This document shows positions 28,608 through 38,252 of a stretch of 64,000 nt of DNA, piece after piece. Made by a program: the position numbers and the translations under genes. Source of the DNA: Pseudomonadota bacterium. GTDB taxonomy: Bacteria > Pseudomonadota > Alphaproteobacteria > JACQOE01. Where the stretch lies: positions 1-64,000 of the forward strand of contig JACQOE010000063.1 of NCBI GenBank assembly GCA_016202695.1, given 5' to 3'. Each line of letters starts with the position of its first letter. Position 1 is the first letter of the stretch. The notes beneath the pieces are model-generated. The model saw nothing but the letters and a program-made list of their open reading frames with translations. It was not told the DNA's origin and did no database searches.

Positions 28608-29705
28608 TTATCCCGCCTCGTCCCCCGTCGGCCGCGCCGGCCGGGCCCAGGCGAGCCAAGCGAGGAGCGCCGCCACCACCAGCGCCGCCGCCGCGAGCGC
28701 CAGCAGGACCGGTGTGCCGGAACGCCCGACCGAGACGGCGGCAAGCCCGATCAGGGCGAGATCGGCAAGAGCGACGGCCCGCACCACCCCGCCGTGGCCG
28801 AAGCCCCGGCGCACCGCCCGCTGGTAGAAGTGCCGGGCGTGGGCCTGGAACAGGCGCTCGCCGCTGAGCGCCCGCGCGGCCAGCGTGAGGGTGGCGTCGG
28901 CGAGGTAGTAGAGCGGCAGGATCAGGGCCGCCGCCCAGGCGCCCCCGGCGGCGGCGGTGAGCAGCAGCCAGCCGAGCAGGTAGCCGAGCGGTACGCTGCC
29001 GACTTCGCCGAGGAACACCCGCGCCGGCGGCCGGTTCCACCACAGGAAGCCGAGCGCCGCCGCCCCCAGGCTCGCGGCCAGGAGCGTCGCCGCCGGCCCG
29101 CCCGTCGCCGCCGGCGCGAGCGCGGCGATGAGCACCAGCCCGGCCGCGATTGCCGCCGCCTCGCTTCCCGCCAGCGCGTCGATGCCGTCCATGAAGTTGA
29201 ACAGGTTGACGAACCAGAGCCAGGCGAGGCCGGTCAGGAGGCGGTCGGCGGCGAGAGGAACGAGGCCCTGCAAGACGAGGGCGCCGGGATCGAGCGCCAG
29301 GAGCCCCACCCCGACCGCGAGCGCCTGCGCGGCGAGCCGCGTCCAGGGGGAGAGGCCAACGAGATCGTCGCGCCAGGAGAGGAGGGCAAGCCCGGCGGCG
29401 GCGAGCCCGGCGACGAGGGCCGCGGGCCCGGCGGCGGGATCCGCGAGCGCGATCCCCAGCCACGCCGGGACGAGCGCGGCGAGCAGGCCGATCCCGCCCC
29501 CGCGCGGGGTGGGCTGGCGGTGGCTGCTCCGCGGGTTCGGATGATCGAGGATGCGCCGGCGCCGGAGTGCGCGGGTGACGAGGCCGGTGGCGGCAAGCGA
29601 GCCCACACCCACGGCGACCGCAATCGCGGCCGCCGCCAACCAGTCGGGGCCGGAGCCTATGGACTCGGGCGCTGCCATGCCGGGGGCATCGTGGCCGAAG
29701 GGCAT
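28608..29705 (-). CDS. Undecaprenyl-phosphate sugar-1-phosphate transferase (WecA/WbpL, MraY-like GT4)
   Basis: HPNPRSSHRQPTPRGGGIGLL...WLWFVNLFNFMDGIDALAGSEA...VFLGEVGSVPLGYLLG; multiple TM segments. Inside the track's 721-aa ORF. Confidence 0.9.
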   Translation of the reverse strand: MPFGHDAPGMAAPESIGSGPDWLAAAAIAVAVGVGSLAATGLVTRALRRRRILDHPNPRSSHRQPTPRGGGIGLLAALVPAWLGIALADPAAGPAALVAGLAAAGLALLSWRDDLVGLSPWTRLAAQALAVGVGLLALDPGALVLQGLVPLAADRLLTGLAWLWFVNLFNFMDGIDALAGSEAAAIAAGLVLIAALAPAATGGPAATLLAASLGAAALGFLWWNRPPARVFLGEVGSVPLGYLLGWLLLTAAAGGAWAAALILPLYYLADATLTLAARALSGERLFQAHARHFYQRAVRRGFGHGGVVRAVALADLALIGLAAVSVGRSGTPVLLALAAAALVVAALLAWLAWARPARPTGDEAG

Positions 29706-29707
29706 TA

Positions 29708-30994
29708 TTAATCGGTTAAGGGCTGGGGCGATAGGGAGGACCGGCCGGGGCCGGCCTCCCGCCCCGGGGCGAGAGCGGCGCCGGCGAGGAGCGACGACAG
29801 CCAGAGGGCGGAAACCCACCAGTTCTGCCACAGCCCGAAACTCGACGAGACGACGACCAGGGCGGCGGCGAGGGTGGCGGCGCCGAGCGCCGTTGGGGTT
29901 GGCTCCTCGGCCCGCCGCCAGAGGGCGCGGCAGACGAGCACGAGAAGGAGCGCCCCGGCCGCCGCCCCCACCGCGCCCAGCTCGAGCCAGAGTTGCAGCA
30001 CCCCGTTGTGGGGATGGAGCGGCAGCAGGGGGTCGTGGCCGCGAAGCGGCGCCGCCCGGCCGGGGATCGTCACGTCGGTAAACACTTCCGCCTTTCCGCC
30101 CGGGATCGCCCGCGCCGAATCGAGCCCCCAGCCGAGGAGGGGCCGCTCGGCGATGCGGTTGCCCGTGAACTCCCAGATCAGGAGCCGGTGATAGGCCGAG
30201 TTGGGAAGCGACGGCACCGCCTCGGCGAGGGCGAGCGGCGGCGGCAGCAGCCGGGCGACGAGGGGCGCGGCCGCGACCACGGCGACGAGGAGGATGGCCA
30301 GGGAGCGAAGCATCGGAACCGGAGCTAAGCGCACCAGGGCGAAGGCGAGCGCGCCGGCGAGGAGGGCGAGGCGCGCGGTCGCGCTTTCGCCCTGGAGCGC
30401 GAGCGCGAGCAGGGCGAGGAGCACCGGCGCCGCCACCCGCCATCCCCGCCGCCGCCACAGGAGGAGGGCGAACGGCCACACCCAGATCGAGAACAGCGAG
30501 ACGCCCCGGTTGACGAGCCCGAGATGCGAGCGGGGAGGCCCGCCGAAGCCCTCCGGCCCAAAGCTCAGGAAGCGCAGGACCGGCGCGTTGGCCAGGATCT
30601 CGACGGCGAGGAGCGCGAGCCCTAGCCCGGCCCCGAGAAGGAAGGCGCGCGAGACGCGCCCGCGGGCCGGGGGCGAGAGCCCGGCGAGCGCGGCCAGCAG
30701 GATCGCCCCGGAGAGGGAAATCACGGAGAGGGTGAAGGCGAGCCAGAGCGAGGCGGACGGGTGCAGCGACCACAGGGCACTCGGCGCGCCCCAGAGGAGG
30801 AGCCCGGCGAGGGGAACAAACGCAACGAGCGGGGGCCTGGGCCAGGGCCCGCCCCGGGCTACGGCGGCGGCGAGGACGCCGAGGGCGAGGACGACAAGGA
30901 GGGGGGTGAGCGCCAGCGGTGCCAGCACGGCGAGCGCCGGCGCCGCCAACGCCCCGGCGCGCAGGCAGGCTTCCGGCTCGAGGAGGCGCCTCAT
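29708..30994 (-). CDS. O-antigen ligase / Wzy-like polytopic membrane protein
   Basis: Many TM segments; PRSHLGLVNRGVSLFSIWVWPFALLL...LLPLHPHNGVLQLWLELGAVG. Confidence 0.82.
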   Translation of the reverse strand: MRRLLEPEACLRAGALAAPALAVLAPLALTPLLVVLALGVLAAAVARGGPWPRPPLVAFVPLAGLLLWGAPSALWSLHPSASLWLAFTLSVISLSGAILLAALAGLSPPARGRVSRAFLLGAGLGLALLAVEILANAPVLRFLSFGPEGFGGPPRSHLGLVNRGVSLFSIWVWPFALLLWRRRGWRVAAPVLLALLALALQGESATARLALLAGALAFALVRLAPVPMLRSLAILLVAVVAAAPLVARLLPPPLALAEAVPSLPNSAYHRLLIWEFTGNRIAERPLLGWGLDSARAIPGGKAEVFTDVTIPGRAAPLRGHDPLLPLHPHNGVLQLWLELGAVGAAAGALLLVLVCRALWRRAEEPTPTALGAATLAAALVVVSSSFGLWQNWWVSALWLSSLLAGAALAPGREAGPGRSSLSPQPLTD

Positions 30995-32877
30995 GCCGCC
31001 CTCGCCCGGGCGGCGCTCCGCCGCCAGGCCTCGATCACGATCAGCGCCCAGAGCTTGAGGCCGTGGTCGCGCCCGCCGCGGCGGTGCTCGGCGAGGAGCC
31101 GGGCGACGGGCGCCGGATCGAGGCCGAGCTCGGCGAGGGTCGCCGGGCCCAGGTACTCCTCGGCCAGCGCCGAGAGGTCGCGCCTGAGCCAGAGCCCGAT
31201 CGGCGGGTTGAAGCCGCGCTTGGGGCGCCTCGCCACCGAGGGCGGCAGGAGGCGCCGGGCGGCGGCGCGAAGGAGCGTTTTCTGCCCGTTGAGGAAGCGG
31301 ACCGGGCCCCTGAGCCGGGCCACCGCCTCGATCAGCCGATGGTCGATCAGCGGCAGGCGGAGCTCGAGGGCGTGGCGCATGCTCATGGCGTCGCCGTAGG
31401 CGAGCAGGTTGCCGGGCAGGAAGGAGTCGAGGTCGGTCTTCTGCATGGTGTCCAGCGGATCGGCCCCCTCGGGCGCGGCCCCGGCGATCTCGCGATAGAG
31501 GCGGGCGATGGGGCGCCCGGGCGCGGGCTCGCCCAGGAGCCGGCCCCGCTCCTCGGGCGAGAAGTACTCGACCCAGGCGGCGTACATCTCGGCGTCGGGG
31601 AGGTTGGCGGCGGTGAGGAACTCGCGCGCGCGGCGAAGCCCGTGTCGGCCCGCGACGCCGTCCGGAAGCCGCGCCGCGAGGGGCGCGATCAGGCGCTCGC
31701 GCAAGGCCCGCGGAAGGCGGCGGTAGCGCCGCGCAAGGAGGCCGCCGGCGTAGCGCGGGTAGCCGGCGAACACCTCATCGCCGCCATCGCCGACCAGGGC
31801 CACGGTGACGTGCTCGCGGGCGAGCCGCGAGATCTCGTCGATGAGGAGCGCGGTCGGGTTGCCGAAAGGCTCGCCGAAGGCCGTAACCATCGCCTCCAGC
31901 CGGTCGGCCAGCGCCGGCTCGGCGGCGAGCTCGGTATGGCGGGTGCCGAGATGGGCGGCGACGGCGCGGGCCGCCGCGCGCTCGTCGTAGGCGGTGTTGG
32001 CGAAGGTCATGGTGAAGGTGCGGGGCGGTGGATCGCCGCGCCGGCGGGCCTCGGCCGCCATCAGCGCGGCGATCACCGAGCTGTCGATTCCGCCAGAGAG
32101 GAAGCAGCCGACCGGCACGTCGGCGACCAGCCGGTCGACGACCGCGCGGCGGAGCGTGGGCAGAATCTCCTCGACCGCCTCGTCGAGGGCAAGGCTGCGC
32201 TCGGCGCTGAAGCGGGGGCGCCAGTAGCGCTCGATCGCGAGCCTGCCGTCTTGCCAGCGGAGCAGATGACCGGGAGGGAGCTTGCGGATCGCGCGAAAGA
32301 TGGTGAAGGGCGCGGGAACGTAGAGGCAGGCGAGGTAGGCCGAGAGGGCGTCGCGGTCGATCGCGCCGTCGATCCCGGGATGGGCGCGAAGGGCGGCGAT
32401 CTCCGAGGCGAAGGCGAGGCCGCCTCCGGCCAGCCCGGCATAGACGAGCGGCTTGATTCCGAGCCGGTCTCGGGCCAGCAGCAGGGTCCGCCGGTCGCGG
32501 TCCCAGAGGGCGAGGGCGAACATGCCGACGAGGCGAGCAAGCGCGCGGGTGCCCTCGCGGGCGAGGAGGCGGAGCAGCACCTCGGTGTCGCTCTCGCTCA
32601 CGAACCGCTCGCCCTCGCGCGCAAGGTCGGCGCGAAGCTCCCGGTAATTGTAGATCTCACCGTTGTAGGCGATCACGTAGCGCCCGCAGGGCGAGACCAT
32701 CGGCTGATGGCCGCCGGGGGTGAGGTCGATCACGGCAAGCCGGGTGTGGGCGAGGCCGAGGCCGGCGTCGCCGTCGCGCCACAGGCCCTCGTCGTCGGGC
32801 CCACGGTGGGCGAGGCGGGCGCGCATCAGGCGGAGCGTCGCCTCGTCCGCCCGGGTCGATCCGGCTATGCCGCACAC
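30991..32877 (-). CDS. asnB: Glutamine-hydrolysing asparagine synthase-like amidotransferase
   Basis: MCGIAGSTRADEATLRLMRARLAHRGPDDEG...YNGEIYNYRELRADL...VPVGCFLSGGIDSSVIAALMA. Confidence 0.93.
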   Translation of the reverse strand: MCGIAGSTRADEATLRLMRARLAHRGPDDEGLWRDGDAGLGLAHTRLAVIDLTPGGHQPMVSPCGRYVIAYNGEIYNYRELRADLAREGERFVSESDTEVLLRLLAREGTRALARLVGMFALALWDRDRRTLLLARDRLGIKPLVYAGLAGGGLAFASEIAALRAHPGIDGAIDRDALSAYLACLYVPAPFTIFRAIRKLPPGHLLRWQDGRLAIERYWRPRFSAERSLALDEAVEEILPTLRRAVVDRLVADVPVGCFLSGGIDSSVIAALMAAEARRRGDPPPRTFTMTFANTAYDERAAARAVAAHLGTRHTELAAEPALADRLEAMVTAFGEPFGNPTALLIDEISRLAREHVTVALVGDGGDEVFAGYPRYAGGLLARRYRRLPRALRERLIAPLAARLPDGVAGRHGLRRAREFLTAANLPDAEMYAAWVEYFSPEERGRLLGEPAPGRPIARLYREIAGAAPEGADPLDTMQKTDLDSFLPGNLLAYGDAMSMRHALELRLPLIDHRLIEAVARLRGPVRFLNGQKTLLRAAARRLLPPSVARRPKRGFNPPIGLWLRRDLSALAEEYLGPATLAELGLDPAPVARLLAEHRRGGRDHGLKLWALIVIEAWRRSAARARAA

Positions 32878-33824
32878 GGGCTTGCGCCTGTCAGCGTCGC
32901 CTCCAGGGCGGCGAGGATCTCGACCACCTTCACCCCGAGGGCGAGCGAGGCGCGCCCGGCGGAGCCGAGGCGGATGGCGTTGGCGAAGGCCCGCACCGCG
33001 CGGGCGAGCGGAAGCTCCCGCTCCACCGCCAGCGGCGTGCCCTCGCCGAGCGCGTCGCCCAGGAGCGGGTGCTCGGTGAGCGGATGCCGGGCGAGGCCGT
33101 CGAAGACGAGGGCGCGGTGCGAGAACCGGACCTCAAAGCGCCGGGTCTTCGGCTTCAGCACGTTGCTCAAACGCGCCTCGGCGGCGACGCCGCCCGGGAA
33201 GGCGAGAGAGAGCCGCACCGTCTCGCCCCCGGGCGGCGCCTCCGCCGTCGGCGGCTCGCGCCGTGCGCCAAGCGCGACCGGGCGCCGGCCGAGGAGGTCG
33301 AGGAGCATCGCTAGGTCGTGCGGTCCCCAGTCCCAGAGCACGGAGACGTCGCCGCGGAACGGCCCCCAGTTGCCGGCGGCCGCCCGAATCGCGCGCACCT
33401 CGCCGAGAGTGGCGGCGCGCCGCTTGAGCGCCGCCCACGCGGGATGGAAGAGGTAGGTGTGGTCGACCATCACCAGCGCCCGCCGGGCGCGGGCGAGCGA
33501 CAGGAGCTCACGCGCCTCGCCGGCCGAGAGCGCGAGCGGCTTCTCGACCAGCGCCGGGCGCCCGGCCAGGATCGCCGCGCGGGCGATCGCGAAGTGCGCG
33601 GCCGGGGGCGCGGCGACGATCACGCCGTCGATGTCCTCGGCCGCGATCAGGGTCCGCCAGTCGGCGTCGATCGCGACCTCGGGGCCGACGAGGGCGCGGG
33701 CTTCCGGGTTCCGGCTCGCGAGCCGGACGAGCGCCACGCCCTCGCTGGCGGCGATGGTGCGGATGTAGGCCCGCCCCCAGCGGCCGGCGCCGATCAGCGC
33801 GAGGCGCACCGGCGCGCTGGCCAT
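32865..33824 (-). CDS. Gfo/Idh/MocA-family oxidoreductase
   Basis: VRLALIGAGRWGRAYIRTIAASEGV...VIVAAPPAAHFAIARAAILAGRPALVEKPLAL. Confidence 0.88.
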   Translation of the reverse strand: MASAPVRLALIGAGRWGRAYIRTIAASEGVALVRLASRNPEARALVGPEVAIDADWRTLIAAEDIDGVIVAAPPAAHFAIARAAILAGRPALVEKPLALSAGEARELLSLARARRALVMVDHTYLFHPAWAALKRRAATLGEVRAIRAAAGNWGPFRGDVSVLWDWGPHDLAMLLDLLGRRPVALGARREPPTAEAPPGGETVRLSLAFPGGVAAEARLSNVLKPKTRRFEVRFSHRALVFDGLARHPLTEHPLLGDALGEGTPLAVERELPLARAVRAFANAIRLGSAGRASLALGVKVVEILAALEATLTGASPCAA

Positions 33825-33826
33825 GC

Positions 33827-34888
33827 TCAGCCCTCGCCCCGATAGGCGCCCTCGCTCCAGCCGAGGAAGCGCCGAAGGCCCTCGTCGAGGGGGACCCCGG
33901 GCTCGTACCTGAGCTGCAGGCGCGCCTTGCGGATGTCGGGGCAGCGGCGGTTGGGTTCGTCGGCGGGATAGGAGTCGGGATACTCGACGACGTTGTGGGC
34001 GACGGGCCGGCCGAGCACCGCCTCGATCCGCCCGACCAGCTCGACGACCGAGATCTCGGGCACCGGGTTGCCGATGTTGTAGGCCTCGCCGGGAACGCCC
34101 CGGAGCAGCACCAGGAGGAACCCGACCATGGCGTCGGTAATGTAGCAGTAGGTTCGGGTCTGGTTGCCGGTGCCGTAGACCTTCAGCGGCTGGCCGGCCT
34201 TGATTCGGCTGGCGAAATTGGGCAGCACGCGGTAGTCGGCCTCCTGCATGCCAGGTCCGAAGATGTTGAACGGGCGGATGGTGTTGGTATGGATGCCGTA
34301 GCGCTCGTGATAGATGTGGCAGAGGGTCTCGCCCAGGCGCTTGCTCTCGTCGTAGCAGGCGCGCGGGCCCTGGCAGGCGACGTTGCCGCGGTAGCTCTCG
34401 GCGGTCGGCACGTGCTTGGGGTCGGGGTCGCCGTAGATCTCGCTCGACGAGAAGAACAGGAACCGGGCCTGCTTTTCGCGCGCCAGCTCGAGGAGGTTCT
34501 TGGTGCCGACCGTCGCCACCTCGAGGGTCTCCAGCGGATAGGCGCGGTAGTAGAAGGGGCTCGCGATCCCGGCGGCGTGGATGATGAAGTCGACTCCGCC
34601 CTCGGCCCGGTAGGGCGCGATCAGGTCGTGCTTGGCGAAGCGGAGGTGGGCGTCGTCGTCGAGCCGCGCGCCCTCCTCGCCGGCGGTGATCAGGTTGTCG
34701 AGCACGACCACCCGGCAGGGCGCCTTCAGCAGCGTGCGGTTGAGGCGGGCGAAGACCTCGCAGAAGTAGCGGCCGAGGAAGCCGCGCCCGCCGCACAGGA
34801 GCACGGTCTTTCCGGCCAGCGCCTGCGGCGCCGGGCCGAGGCGGGCGACGATTTCGGCGATGTCGGAGTCCAGGCAGAAGCGGCTCAT
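33827..34888 (-). CDS. NAD-dependent sugar-nucleotide epimerase/dehydratase (SDR)
   Basis: KTVLLCGGRGFLGRYFCEVFARLN...FFSSSEIYGDPDPKHVPTAESYRGNV...RACYDESKRLGETLC. Confidence 0.9.
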   Translation of the reverse strand: MSRFCLDSDIAEIVARLGPAPQALAGKTVLLCGGRGFLGRYFCEVFARLNRTLLKAPCRVVVLDNLITAGEEGARLDDDAHLRFAKHDLIAPYRAEGGVDFIIHAAGIASPFYYRAYPLETLEVATVGTKNLLELAREKQARFLFFSSSEIYGDPDPKHVPTAESYRGNVACQGPRACYDESKRLGETLCHIYHERYGIHTNTIRPFNIFGPGMQEADYRVLPNFASRIKAGQPLKVYGTGNQTRTYCYITDAMVGFLLVLLRGVPGEAYNIGNPVPEISVVELVGRIEAVLGRPVAHNVVEYPDSYPADEPNRRCPDIRKARLQLRYEPGVPLDEGLRRFLGWSEGAYRGEG

Positions 34889-36150
34889 GGGCCGACGACC
34901 TCGAGCTCGGGCAGGGGGACGATGAAGCGCCCGCCCGCCTTCAGGTAGGCGCCGTGGCGGGCGATGATCGGCGCGGCGAAGTTCCAGGCGAGGAGAAGAA
35001 GATAGTCGGGCCGGCGCCGGTAGATCTCCTCGGCCGGCAGCACCGGCACGTGCAGCCCCGGCGTAAACAGCCCCTGCTTCAGGGGGCTGTCGTCGACGAT
35101 GAAGTCGACGACCTCGGGGCCGAGGCCGAAGTGGTACATCAGGGTCGTCGCCTTGGCCGGGGCGCCGAAGCCGGCGATGGTCCGGCCCTCGGCCTTGAGC
35201 CCGCGGACGAGCGCGACCAGCCTCGCCTTCAGCGCCTCGATGCGGGCGGCGAAGGCGCGCAACGTCTCGGGGCGGTCCAGGCCCCGGCTTTCCTCCTCGG
35301 CGATCAGGCCGCCGGGCGTGCCGTCGGCGCGGTGCGGGCCGCCGGCAAGCTGCGCGATCGCGCGCAGGCTCCCGCCGTGGCTTTCCACCCGCCGCGCCCG
35401 GATCAGTTCGAAGCCGTTGGCGGCGAGGAACCGGCGGAGCGGCTTGACCGAGTGATACGACAGATGCTCGTGATAGATTGTGTCGAAGAGCGTTTTCCCG
35501 ACCACGTCGGCGAGGTAGGAGACCTCGATCGAGACGACGCCGTCCCCGGCGAGAAGCGCCCGCACGCCGGCGAGCAGCCCGGCCAGGTCGTCGACGTGGG
35601 CGAAGACGTTGTTGGCGGTGACGAACGCCGCCGGGCCGCGCTCGGCGCGGATGCGCCGGGCGAGGGCGGGGGTGAAGAACTCGGGCCATGTCTCGATGCC
35701 GCGCCGGGTCGCCTCGGCGGCGATCTCGCGGGCCGGGTCCACGCCCAGAACCGCGAGCTCCGCCTCGGCGAAGAAGCGAAGCAGCGTCCCGTCGTTGGAG
35801 CCCACGTCCACGGCGAGCGCGCGGGCGGGCGGCGGGAACTCGCCGAGCAGCGCACCGGCGTAGGCGCGGAAGTGCTCGACGAACGCCGGCGAGGTGCCGG
35901 AGACGTAGACGTAGCGTTCGAACAGGAGCCGGGGATCGACGACGTCAAGAAGCTGCACATGGGCGCAGGCGCGGCAGAAGTAGAGATCGAGCGGAAACAC
36001 CGGCTGCGGCTCGGCCAGCATCGCGCGCGAGACGAAGGCGTTGGCGGGCGGGGTGGGGGTGAGCGCCAGCACCTTTTCCAGCGCCTGCCCGCCGCACAGC
36101 CGGCAGTCGTCGCGGCGCCGGCAGGGCGGGCCCTGCGGACCGCCGCTCAC
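34885..36150 (-). CDS. Sugar C-methyltransferase-like protein with N-terminal zinc-binding motif
   Basis: DDCRLCGGQALEKVLALTPTPPANAFV...DLYFCRACAHVQLLDVVDPRLLFERYVYVSGTSPAFVEHF...VDVGSNDGTLLRFF. Confidence 0.9.
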   Translation of the reverse strand: MSGGPQGPPCRRRDDCRLCGGQALEKVLALTPTPPANAFVSRAMLAEPQPVFPLDLYFCRACAHVQLLDVVDPRLLFERYVYVSGTSPAFVEHFRAYAGALLGEFPPPARALAVDVGSNDGTLLRFFAEAELAVLGVDPAREIAAEATRRGIETWPEFFTPALARRIRAERGPAAFVTANNVFAHVDDLAGLLAGVRALLAGDGVVSIEVSYLADVVGKTLFDTIYHEHLSYHSVKPLRRFLAANGFELIRARRVESHGGSLRAIAQLAGGPHRADGTPGGLIAEEESRGLDRPETLRAFAARIEALKARLVALVRGLKAEGRTIAGFGAPAKATTLMYHFGLGPEVVDFIVDDSPLKQGLFTPGLHVPVLPAEEIYRRRPDYLLLLAWNFAAPIIARHGAYLKAGGRFIVPLPELEVVGP

Positions 36151-36584
36151 GCGCCGCCCGCCGGGTCGACGAGCCGGACCCGCACCACGTCCGCCTCGTA
36201 GGAGGTCTGGTCGCGCGGATTGCCGCCGAGGGTGAGGAAGACCGTGTCCTCGGCGAACACCATCGCGTGCTCGACCATCGGCGGGGTGAAGAAGAGATGG
36301 CCCCTGCCGATGCGCACCTTCTCGGGCGGGGTCTTGGCGCCGACCGGGCGGTGGTAGTAGTCGATCGCGCCCTCGAGCACGTAGCAGTAGTGCCAGTCGG
36401 TGCGATGATAGTGGTTGGCGCGCACAGTGCCCTTCTTCGAGCTGATCAGCACCGCGCTCCGCATGTGGGCGTCGACCAGCGGTACGATGGCGCCGCGTGC
36501 ATCCGCGTGCGGGGGATCGAGCGGGATCACCACCTCGCCGGACCAGTTGGCGGGATCGTGCGGCAGCGGCTTGTCGCGGCTCAC
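36147..36584 (-). CDS. Cupin-fold sugar isomerase/epimerase-like protein
   Basis: SAVLISSKKGTVRANHYHRTDWHYCYVLEGAIDYYHRPVG...FFTPPMVEHAMVF. Confidence 0.75.
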   Translation of the reverse strand: MSRDKPLPHDPANWSGEVVIPLDPPHADARGAIVPLVDAHMRSAVLISSKKGTVRANHYHRTDWHYCYVLEGAIDYYHRPVGAKTPPEKVRIGRGHLFFTPPMVEHAMVFAEDTVFLTLGGNPRDQTSYEADVVRVRLVDPAGGA

Positions 36585-36603
36585 GCTTGGTCGTCCTCCG
36601 GTC

Positions 36604-37452
36604 TCACTCGCTTCGGGGGTCGTCGGCGGTGGCCGTTTCGCCGGCGCCGTTGCCGCGGCGAGGATCGCGGGACTCCGGCGGCCGGCGGGCGGCGAGGATG
36701 ATGTTCTTGCCGAACGGCGGCGGGATCAGTTTCTCGATCGTCCGGGTCGCCGGCACGCCGATGCGGTCGTAGACGCCGAGCAGGCCGTCGTGGAAGCGCG
36801 TGACCCCCAGCAGGGTATGCACGATCCACCACGGCGCAATACCCAGAAGGTCGAAGTAGCGGGCCATCACGACCCGATAGCCGGCCGCCGCGGTTTTCGC
36901 CTTGAGGTCCTTGATCGTGTAGCGGCGGTGATGGCCGACCAGGCGATCGACGGGGCCGTAAAGCCACGGCAAGGCGGGGACGAACAGCAGCAGGTGTCCG
37001 CCGGGTTTCAGCACCCTGGACAGTCTGCGCAGCACCTCGGAATCGTCGGCGATGTGCTCCAGGACGTTGATCAGCAGCACGCTGTCGTAGGAGTCGTCCG
37101 GCGCATGTCCGAGCCAGCTCTCGGCGCTCTCCGGAAACACGCGCACCCTGGCGTCGGCGGCGAAGCGCGCGCTCAGCTTCGGGGCCAGGGCGGTCGACGG
37201 CTCGACCAGGTCCAGCCGATTGGCAACCTCGACGAGACTCTTGCTGTAACTCCCGAGGCCGGCGCCGACCTCGACGATCGTGCCGCCGAGATAGGGGGCG
37301 AACTCCGCCAGCACCCAGGCGCGGTATCGCCTGAGGCACCGCTGCGCGACGAGGTCTTTGCCGTCGTAATCGCCGGGGGCCAGGCCGGGCATGGCGGCGC
37401 GCCCCCTTAGTCGCTCGATCTGGCTGTCCACTGCCCCGCGGTCACCATCCAA
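36604..37452 (-). CDS. Class I SAM-dependent methyltransferase
   Basis: GTIVEVGAGLGSYSKSLVEVANRLDLVEPS...YDSVLLINVLEHIADDSEVLRRLSRVLKPGGHLLLFVPALPWLYG. Confidence 0.9.
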   Translation of the reverse strand: MDGDRGAVDSQIERLRGRAAMPGLAPGDYDGKDLVAQRCLRRYRAWVLAEFAPYLGGTIVEVGAGLGSYSKSLVEVANRLDLVEPSTALAPKLSARFAADARVRVFPESAESWLGHAPDDSYDSVLLINVLEHIADDSEVLRRLSRVLKPGGHLLLFVPALPWLYGPVDRLVGHHRRYTIKDLKAKTAAAGYRVVMARYFDLLGIAPWWIVHTLLGVTRFHDGLLGVYDRIGVPATRTIEKLIPPPFGKNIILAARRPPESRDPRRGNGAGETATADDPRSE

Positions 37453-38194
37453 GAAAACGCTGACGGAAGATCATCCCGATTATGCCGAAGATATGGGCGG
37501 CCTTGATCTTCTTGCCCTCGGCGTAGGTGCGGCCGTGATAGCTGATGGGCACCTCGTAGTGGCAGGTGCCGGCGCGAACCGCGCGCGACAGAATCTCCGC
37601 GTGCTGTGCCCAACCGGAGGAGGTGAGGTCGGCGGGATTGACGAGCGCGTTCCGGTAGACAAGGTAGCAACTGTAAATATCGCTGAACGTGGTGTTGTTG
37701 AGGACGTTAAAGCACAGCGTAATCAGGGCGTTCCCGATCTTGTGCCAGAAATAGCAGACTCTCGTGTATTGCGGCGCCAGGAAGCGGCTGCCGACGACGA
37801 CGTCGGCATCGAACCGCTTGATCGGCGTAAGCAGGGAGCGGAAATCGGCCGGATCGTACTCCAGGTCGGCGTCCTGAAAGAGCACGAACTCGCCACTCGC
37901 CGCTTCCAGTCCGGCCTTCACGGCGGCGCCCTTGCCGCGGTTCCTCGGCAACCGGATCAGCTTGGAGTAAAGCTCGGGATGGGCGGCGAGGAGCTCGCCG
38001 CTGCCGTCGACCGAGCCGTCGTCGACCACGATCACCTCGAAGGAAAAGCCGTCGACGCTCTGGGCATTCACCGCGCGGAGGACCGGGAGGACGCTCCGTT
38101 CCTCGTTGTAGACGGGGATGATGACGCTGATTGTGGTCACGGTCGGTCGGTTGCTGCCCTGGCTGCTCGCGGCCGGCGCCCGCGGGCCCGCCAA
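37442..38194 (-). CDS. Glycosyltransferase family 2 (dolichol-P-mannose synthase-like)
   Basis: ISVIIPVYNEERSVLPVLRAV...VIVVDDGSVDGSGELL...NRGKGAAVKAGLEAASGEFVLFQDADLEYDP. Start uncertain. Confidence 0.92.
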   Translation of the reverse strand: MAGPRAPAASSQGSNRPTVTTISVIIPVYNEERSVLPVLRAVNAQSVDGFSFEVIVVDDGSVDGSGELLAAHPELYSKLIRLPRNRGKGAAVKAGLEAASGEFVLFQDADLEYDPADFRSLLTPIKRFDADVVVGSRFLAPQYTRVCYFWHKIGNALITLCFNVLNNTTFSDIYSCYLVYRNALVNPADLTSSGWAQHAEILSRAVRAGTCHYEVPISYHGRTYAEGKKIKAAHIFGIIGMIFRQRFLGW

Positions 38195-38252
38195 CTTCTA
38201 GCCGGGCGTTTCCGGGCTTGGCAAGGCCGAAGGCCGGGCGGCGGCGGCATCC

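Noticed and set aside
28608-30773. 721-aa ORF as one protein
   Set aside because: Only the part from ATG 29705 is protein-like (WecA/WbpL-type); the upstream part is a shadow frame of the O-antigen ligase gene.
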